This document shows, one piece after another, positions 58,891 through 64,000 of a stretch of 64,000 nt of DNA (its first letter is position 1; the number at the start of each line of letters is the position of its first letter). Made by a program: the position numbers and the translations under genes. The notes under the pieces were generated by a model. That model was not told where the DNA came from. It made no database searches and saw nothing but the letters and a program-made list of their open reading frames with translations. The DNA comes from Rubrivivax gelatinosus (GTDB taxonomy: Bacteria; Pseudomonadota; Gammaproteobacteria; Burkholderiales; Burkholderiaceae_C), in NCBI RefSeq assembly GCF_016583785.1, contig NZ_NRRU01000002.1, positions 1-64,000 of the forward strand. Reading direction: 5' to 3'.

Positions 58891-59250
58891 TTACTCGAAG
58901 TCCCCCTCGGCGGGCGTGTCGCCTTGCACGATCGCCTTCAACTTGTGACTCGCGTGGAAGGTGACGACGTTGCGCGCCTTGATCGGGATGAGCTCGCCGG
59001 TCCGCGGGTTGCGCCCCGGACGCGGAGCCTTGCGCCGGATGTTGAAGTTGCCGAAGCCCGAGAGCTTGACGTCGTCGCCCGCGACCAGCGTGCCGTGCAC
59101 GATCTCGAAGAAGGCCTCGACCATGTCCTTGGACTCGCGCTTGTTCAGGCCCAGGCGGTCGAACAGCAGGTCGGCGAGTTCGGCCTTGGTCAGCGTCGGC
59201 GTCTCCAGCGACGGCAGGATGACACGTTCCCTGGCGGTGTTGTCGGTCAT
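58891..59250 (-). CDS. ihfA: integration host factor subunit alpha
   Basis: The 119-residue protein is IHF-alpha: [59 protein letters not shown] (beta-arm with the minor-groove Pro) and ITFHAS-like [14 protein letters not shown]. It bends DNA with IhfB, and is relevant here because sigma-54 promoters commonly use IHF. ATG 59250 ([10 protein letters not shown]) is the usual start. It lies 22 bases downstream of pheT. Confidence 0.97.
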   Translation of the reverse strand: MTDNTARERVILPSLETPTLTKAELADLLFDRLGLNKRESKDMVEAFFEIVHGTLVAGDDVKLSGFGNFNIRRKAPRPGRNPRTGELIPIKARNVVTFHASHKLKAIVQGDTPAEGDFE

Positions 59251-59272
59251 GTGGTTCCTCGCTCCCAGTGCC

Positions 59273-61681
59273 TCAGCCGCGCAGCCGTGCCCCACAGGCA
59301 CGGGCGACGCGGTCCACCGCCGCAGCGGTCGCGGCTTCGATGCGTTCGTCCGTCAGCGTCGCGGCCGGGTCCAGCAGTTCCAGGCGCACGGCCAGGCTGC
59401 GTTCGCCGGCCTGCAGGCCGCCGCCAGGCTGTGCGGGCTTGTAGATGTCGAAAAGCGTCGCCTGGCGCACCAGCGGGTCGTCGCGCAGCGCGGCGACCAG
59501 CGCATCGTGGCGCACCTGCTCGCCGACGACCAGCGCCAGATCACGCCAGACCGACTGCTGACGCGACAGCGGCTCGAACACCGGCAGCGGGCGCTGCAGC
59601 AGCACCGCGGCCTCCAGTTCGAAAACCACCGGCGGCTGCGGCAACTCGTAGGCCTGGCGCCACTTCGGGTGCAGTTCGCCGACGTGGCCGACAGCACGGC
59701 CGTCGACCTCGACACGCGCGCAGCGCCCCGGATGCAGCGCCGGGTGGGTGTCGGCGACGAAGACGACACGGCGCGGCGCGAACAGCGCCTCGACGTCGCC
59801 CTTGACGTCGAAGAAGTCGACCGCCCGCTCCTTCTGCCCCCACTGCAGCGGCAGTGCGTTGCCATAAGCCAGGCCGGCGATGCGCAGCGGCTGGTCGACA
59901 CCGGCCACCGCAAGCGGGCCATCGACGGCCGCCGGGTCGCGGCGGAAGACGCGGCCGATTTCGAACACACGCACGCGCAGCGCCTTGCGCGCCAGGTTGC
60001 CACGCAGCACCGCGACCAGGCTGCCGATCAGGCTGGAGCGCATCACCGCCAGCGGCGCGGCGATCGGGTTCAGCACCTTGATCGGGTCGGGGTTGCCGGC
60101 GAGCTCACGCTCCCAGCGTTCCTCGACGAAACTGAAGCTGATCGTCTCCTGGTAGTCGAGCGCCGCGACCGCGCGTTGCAGCGCCGACGCGCTGCGCCGC
60201 GCCTCGGGCCGCACGCGCGCCGTCACCGGCGCCTGCGGCGGCGTCGCCGGCAGCTTGTCGTAGCCGACGACACGAACGACCTCCTCGATCAGGTCTTCCT
60301 CGATCTTCAGATCGAAACGCCAGCTCGGCGGCGTCACGGTCAGGCAGCCGGGTTCCTCGCTGAACTGCAGGCCCAGGCGGCGGAAGACCTCGGCGCACTG
60401 CGGCTGCGTCAGCGGCAGGCCCGTCACCTTGGCAGCGCGTTCGACGCGCAGCGTCACGGCTTGCGCCTTCGGCAGCGCCAGCACCTGGTCGTCCATCGGG
60501 CCGGCTTCGCCGCCGCAGATCTCGATGATCAGCCGCGTGATGCGTTCGATGTGCTCGACCGTCAGCGCCGGGTCGACGCCGCGCTCGAAGCGGTGGCCGG
60601 CGTCGGTACTGAAGTTGTAGCGCCGCGAACGGCCCTGCACCGCCTCGGGCCACCAGAACGCGGCCTCGACGTAGACGTTCTTCGTGTCGTCGGACACCGC
60701 GGTGGCGTCGCCGCCCATGATGCCGGCGAGCGACTCGACTTCCTTCGCGTCGGCGATGACGCCGACCTGGGCGTCCACGGTGATCGTGTTGCCGTTGAGC
60801 AGCTTCAGCGTCTCGCCCTCGCCACCCCAGCGCACGACCAGCTTCTCGTGGATCTTGTCGAGATCGAAGATGTGCGACGGCCGGCCGAACTCGAACATCA
60901 CGTAGTTCGAGATGTCGACCAGTGCGCTGACGCTGCGCTGGCCGCAGCGCGCCAGGCGGTCGACGATCCACTGCGGCGTCTTGGCCTGGGTGTTCACGCC
61001 ACGCACGACACGGCCCGAGAAGCGGCCGCACAGGTCGGCCGCCTGCACCTCGACCGGCAGGCGCTGGTCGTGTGCCGGCACGACGGGGGCGATCGCCGGC
61101 GTCACCAGCGGCGTGCCGGTCAGCGCCGAGACCTCGCGTGCGATGCCGTAGACGCTGAGCGCATGCGCCAGGTTGGGCGTGAGCTTGAGCGTGAAGACGG
61201 TGTCGTCGAGATTCAGGTATTCGCGGATGTTCGTGCCCACCGGCGCATCCGCCGGCAGCTCGAGCAGGCCGCCGTGTTCGTCGGCGATCTTCAGCTCGCG
61301 TGCCGAGCACAGCATGCCGAAGCTCTGCACGCCGCGCAGCTTGCCGACGCCGATCTTGAACGGCTTGCCGTCATCGCCGGGCGGCAGCACCGCGCCGACG
61401 GTGGCCAGCGGCGCCTTCAGGCCGGCGCGTGCGTTGGGCGCGCCGCAGACGATCTGCAGCGGCTCGGCGGCGCCGATCGACACCTTGCACACGCGCAGCC
61501 GGTCGGCCTGCGGGTGCGGCTCGGCTTCGAGGATCTGGGCGACGACGATGCCGGTGAACGGCGGCGCCACCGGCTCCAGGCTCTCGACCTCGAGGCCGGA
61601 CATGGTCAGCAGGTCAGCGAGCTGCTGCGTGCCGAGCGGGGGGTTGCAGAACTCGCGCAACCAGGATTCTGGAAACTGCAT
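59273..61681 (-). CDS. pheT: phenylalanine-tRNA ligase beta subunit
   Basis: The 802-residue protein has the EMAP/OB tRNA-binding domain ([25 protein letters not shown], about 47-72), B3/B4 editing, B5, catalytic-like core and the FDX-ACB anticodon domain at the C-terminus ([24 protein letters not shown]). Length is typical. It forms the alpha2-beta2 enzyme with PheS, whose gene ends 12 bases upstream. Confidence 0.98.
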   Translation of the reverse strand: MQFPESWLREFCNPPLGTQQLADLLTMSGLEVESLEPVAPPFTGIVVAQILEAEPHPQADRLRVCKVSIGAAEPLQIVCGAPNARAGLKAPLATVGAVLPPGDDGKPFKIGVGKLRGVQSFGMLCSARELKIADEHGGLLELPADAPVGTNIREYLNLDDTVFTLKLTPNLAHALSVYGIAREVSALTGTPLVTPAIAPVVPAHDQRLPVEVQAADLCGRFSGRVVRGVNTQAKTPQWIVDRLARCGQRSVSALVDISNYVMFEFGRPSHIFDLDKIHEKLVVRWGGEGETLKLLNGNTITVDAQVGVIADAKEVESLAGIMGGDATAVSDDTKNVYVEAAFWWPEAVQGRSRRYNFSTDAGHRFERGVDPALTVEHIERITRLIIEICGGEAGPMDDQVLALPKAQAVTLRVERAAKVTGLPLTQPQCAEVFRRLGLQFSEEPGCLTVTPPSWRFDLKIEEDLIEEVVRVVGYDKLPATPPQAPVTARVRPEARRSASALQRAVAALDYQETISFSFVEERWERELAGNPDPIKVLNPIAAPLAVMRSSLIGSLVAVLRGNLARKALRVRVFEIGRVFRRDPAAVDGPLAVAGVDQPLRIAGLAYGNALPLQWGQKERAVDFFDVKGDVEALFAPRRVVFVADTHPALHPGRCARVEVDGRAVGHVGELHPKWRQAYELPQPPVVFELEAAVLLQRPLPVFEPLSRQQSVWRDLALVVGEQVRHDALVAALRDDPLVRQATLFDIYKPAQPGGGLQAGERSLAVRLELLDPAATLTDERIEAATAAAVDRVARACGARLRG

Positions 61682-61693
61682 GCGGCTCTCGTG

Positions 61694-62767
61694 TCAGCGG
61701 AACTGGGAAAGGAAACGCAGGTCGTTGTCGAAAAACAGGCGCAGGTCGGGCACGCCGTAGCGCAGCATCGCCAGCCGGTCCGGGCCCATGCCGAAGGCGA
61801 AGCCGATGTGGCGCTCAGGGTCCAGGCCGAAGTTGCGCACGACGTTCGGGTGCACCTGGCCGGAACCGGCGACTTCGAGCCAGCGCCCGGCCAGCGGGCC
61901 GCTGCGGAAGGCGATGTCGATCTCGGCCGAGGGTTCGGTGAACGGGAAGAACGACGGCCGGAAACGCACGTCGAAATCGTCGGTCTCGAAGAACTGGCGG
62001 ATGAACTCCGAGAAGACGAACTTCAGGTCCTTGAAGCTGACGTTCTCGCCGATCCACAGGCCTTCGCACTGGTGGAACATCGGCGAGTGCGTCGCGTCGC
62101 TGTCGACGCGGTAGGTGCGGCCGGGGGCGACGACGCGGATCTCGGGGATGGTCTGGCCAGCGGCGAGCTCGGCCGCGTACTTCGCGGCGTGGGCACGGGC
62201 GTAGCGCACCTGCATCGGGCTGGTGTGCGGGCGCAGGTTCAGCCAGCGGCCTTCGCTGTCCTTCAGATCGACGTAGAAGGTGTCCTGCATCGAACGCGCC
62301 GGATGGTTCTCCGGGTTGTTCAGCGCGGTGAAGCTCATCCAGTCGGTCTCGATCTCGGGGCCTTCGGCGACGTCGAAGCCCATCGAACCGAAGATCTGTT
62401 CGATGCGTTCGATGACGCGGCTCACCGGGTGCAGCCCGCCGACCGAACGGCCGCGGCCGGGCAGCGTGACGTCCAGCGCCTCGGCCCGCAGCTGCGCGGC
62501 GAGTTCGGCTTCGGCCAGGCGTTCGCGCGCGGCCGTCAGCTCGGTTTCGATGCGGACCTTGGCCTGGTTGATCTCGGCGCCACGCGTCTTCTTCTGCTCG
62601 GGCGGCAAAGCGGCCATGCCCTTCAACAGTTCGGTCACGCGGCCGCTCTTGCCGAGGTAGCGCGCCTTGGCGTTCTCCAGTTCGGCCGGGCTGGGCGCCG
62701 CGCCGAAATCGGCGACAGCAGCCTGCACCAGCGATTCGAGGTCGTTCATGTCGGCGTCGGTCAACAT
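61694..62767 (-). CDS. pheS: phenylalanine-tRNA ligase alpha subunit
   Basis: The 357-residue class II synthetase has an N-terminal coiled coil, motif 1 ([19 protein letters not shown]), motif 2 ([23 protein letters not shown]) and motif 3 ([25 protein letters not shown]). It carries Phe activation for PheST. A terminator-like hairpin lies between rplT and this gene (62798-62829). Confidence 0.98.
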   Translation of the reverse strand: MLTDADMNDLESLVQAAVADFGAAPSPAELENAKARYLGKSGRVTELLKGMAALPPEQKKTRGAEINQAKVRIETELTAARERLAEAELAAQLRAEALDVTLPGRGRSVGGLHPVSRVIERIEQIFGSMGFDVAEGPEIETDWMSFTALNNPENHPARSMQDTFYVDLKDSEGRWLNLRPHTSPMQVRYARAHAAKYAAELAAGQTIPEIRVVAPGRTYRVDSDATHSPMFHQCEGLWIGENVSFKDLKFVFSEFIRQFFETDDFDVRFRPSFFPFTEPSAEIDIAFRSGPLAGRWLEVAGSGQVHPNVVRNFGLDPERHIGFAFGMGPDRLAMLRYGVPDLRLFFDNDLRFLSQFR

Positions 62768-62797
62768 GAGCCGCCGCCGCAGCGTCGGCTCGAAAAA

Positions 62798-62829
62798 AGA
62801 AAAAAGGCCGCCTGGAAGGTGACGGCCTT
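62798..62829 (-). terminator. terminator or attenuator before pheS
   Basis: AAGGCCG/CGGCCTT (62804-62810 with 62823-62829) is followed on the minus strand by TTTTTTC. It can reduce transcription from rplT into pheST; in E. coli pheST is attenuated, but no Phe-rich leader ORF is clear here. Confidence 0.7.
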
Positions 62830-62867
62830 TGGAAAGCTCATGCCCCGGTCAAGCCGGGACTTGCTGG

Positions 62868-63224
62868 TCAAGCGAGCTGGGCCTTCACCTTCGCCACGAT
62901 GGCGCCGAAGGCAGCCGGGTCCTTGACCGCGAGATCGGCCAGGACCTTGCGGTCGATGTCGATCTGGGCCTTCTTCAGGCCGGCCATGAACTTGCTGTAG
63001 GTGATGCCGAGTTCACGGCTCGCGGCGTTGATACGCGCGATCCAGAGCTGACGGAACACCCGCTTGCGGGTACGACGGTCACGGTAGGCGTACTGGCCCG
63101 CCTTCATCACCGCCTGCTTGGCGATGCGGAAGACGTTCTTGCGACGGCCGCGGAAACCCTTGGCCAGGGCCAGGATCTTCTTGTGGCGGGCGTGGGCGGT
63201 TACACCGCGTTTGACGCGAGGCAT
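62868..63224 (-). CDS. rplT: 50S ribosomal protein L20
   Basis: The 118-residue basic protein ([55 protein letters not shown]..., shown in part; key start [15 protein letters not shown]) matches L20 in length and sequence. It binds 23S rRNA early in 50S assembly and in many bacteria represses its own operon. Gap to rpmI is 30 bases. Confidence 0.98.
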   Translation of the reverse strand: MPRVKRGVTAHARHKKILALAKGFRGRRKNVFRIAKQAVMKAGQYAYRDRRTRKRVFRQLWIARINAASRELGITYSKFMAGLKKAQIDIDRKVLADLAVKDPAAFGAIVAKVKAQLA

Positions 63225-63254
63225 TGTGTGGCTCCTTGTGCGTGCGGAAGAAGA

Positions 63255-63458
63255 TTACAGGCCGGCGAAGGGCAGCATCGAAGCGATGTGGCCCATGTCG
63301 GTCTCGTGCACGTTGGTCGCACCACGCAGGTGGCGCTTACGCGTCGTCGTCTTCTTCGTCAGGATGTGGCGCTTGAACGCCTGACCGCGCTTGACGGTAC
63401 CACCCGGACGCACGCGGAACCGCTTCTTGGCGCCGCTCTTGGTCTTCATCTTGGGCAT
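63255..63458 (-). CDS. rpmI: 50S ribosomal protein L35
   Basis: The 67-residue protein begins [20 protein letters not shown], with the conserved [20 protein letters not shown] centre. Typical L35. Good AGAAGGAG ribosome-binding site. It lies in the infC-rpmI-rplT order. Confidence 0.97.
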   Translation of the reverse strand: MPKMKTKSGAKKRFRVRPGGTVKRGQAFKRHILTKKTTTRKRHLRGATNVHETDMGHIASMLPFAGL

Positions 63459-63590
63459 GACTGCTCCTTCTAAGTTACCCCTGCAGGCGTCACCGGAGGA
63501 CTCCGGCGAACTTGTCTGCCTGCAGCGGCTTTTGTTCCACCACCGCGGTGACCGACCACGGCAGCGGAAATCTCTTGCCTGGACCTGGCC

Positions 63591-64000
63591 TTACTTCCGC
63601 TTCGGCGCCAGCACCATGATCATCTGACGGCCTTCGAGCTTGGGCATGTGCTCGACGACCGCCACGTCCGCCAGTTCGTCACGGATGCGCTCGAGCAGCC
63701 GCATGCCGATGTCCTGGTGGGTGATTTCGCGGCCGCGGAAACGCAGCGTGACCTTGCCCTTGTCGCCGTCCTCGCCGATGAAGCGGCGCAGGTTGCGCAT
63801 CTTGATCGCGTAGTCGCCTTCGTCGGTACCGGGGCGGAACTTGACTTCCTTGACCTCGATGACCTTCTGTTTGGACTTGGCTTCGGCGGCCTTCTTCTGC
63901 TCCTGGTACTTGAACTTGCCGTAGTCCATCAGCCGACACACCGGCGGATCCGCAGTGGCCGCGATCTCGACGAGATCGACGTCCAGCTCGCCAGCCATGC
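63591..64000 (-). CDS. infC: translation initiation factor IF-3, 5' end beyond window
   Basis: The visible 136 codons cover the end of the N-terminal domain ([35 protein letters not shown]) and the C-terminal domain ([41 protein letters not shown]). The Met at 63998 is internal; IF-3 normally starts about 40 residues earlier, often with a non-ATG codon, outside the window. Confidence 0.97.
   Translation of the reverse strand, partial: MAGELDVDLVEIAATADPPVCRLMDYGKFKYQEQKKAAEAKSKQKVIEVKEVKFRPGTDEGDYAIKMRNLRRFIGEDGDKGKVTLRFRGREITHQDIGMRLLERIRDELADVAVVEHMPKLEGRQMIMVLAPKRK

Noticed and set aside
58961-62926. 1321-codon open frame on the plus strand
   Set aside because: It is the antisense shadow of ihfA, pheT and pheS, which are certain; high GC keeps the opposite strand open.

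Overview
The window is very GC-rich DNA from a betaproteobacterium. The block at the right end, in leftward order infC, rpmI, rplT, pheS, pheT, ihfA, merR-type regulator, tRNA-Pro, is the standard arrangement in Burkholderiales. The base composition, a PpaA/AerR-like protein and a NifX-like protein fit the Rubrivivax/Leptothrix/Roseateles branch; that placement is inference, not identification.

Region 1 (1-25.6 kb) is a stress island. It holds four hemerythrin-like proteins, two AI-2E-family permeases, BON, CBS, DUF883, YqjE, GlsB and DUF2383 proteins, a lipoprotein sugar dehydrogenase, a phospholipase-D-like protein, a hybrid histidine kinase, SDR and nitronate monooxygenase enzymes, an L,D-transpeptidase, a zinc metallopeptidase and several low-complexity secreted or acidic proteins. 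In its middle is an rpoN (sigma-54) gene that is not in the usual lpt-rpoN-hpf setting.

Region 2 (25.6-46 kb) is a glycan cluster. It encodes glycosyltransferases of several families, a GmhB-type heptose phosphatase, two GT9 heptosyltransferase-like proteins (one frameshifted), a NodU-type carbamoyltransferase, UDP-glucuronate decarboxylase, UDP-galactopyranose mutase, a deacetylase-like protein, a pectin-acetylesterase-like hydrolase, a glycoside hydrolase-glycosyltransferase fusion and an orphan NtrC-family sigma-54 activator. Many genes overlap by ATGA or GTGA, so long operons are likely.

The main finding joins regions 1 and 2. In the intergenic gaps I can read 24 elements of the form GG-N8-TTGC (-24/-12 sigma-54 promoters). 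Most lie 15-70 bases before a start codon, often as divergent pairs only a few bases apart. One lies in front of rpoN itself. This looks like a dedicated sigma-54 regulon for stress and surface-glycan genes, encoded with its own sigma factor and a candidate activator.

Region 3 (46-56.3 kb) is mixed: a PEBP-family protein, a DUF4142 protein, a second hybrid kinase, NifX-like and PpaA/AerR-like proteins, a TAXI-type binding protein, and a LuxR-family solo regulator with an altered ligand pocket. Beside the LuxR gene is a perfect 20-base lux-box dyad, followed leftward by a 17-codon ORF with a good ribosome-binding site, a long stem-loop and an intrinsic terminator: a candidate quorum-controlled small RNA or peptide gene.

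Region 4 (56.9-64 kb) carries an FmdB-like protein, then a tRNA-Pro(GGG) gene split in its anticodon arm by a 781-bp insertion flanked by a 14-bp direct repeat. The insertion contains a second, complete tRNA-Pro(GGG) of different sequence, so the element apparently broke the host tRNA and supplied a replacement. The merR-ihfA-pheT-pheS-rplT-rpmI-infC operon follows, with infC cut by the window end.
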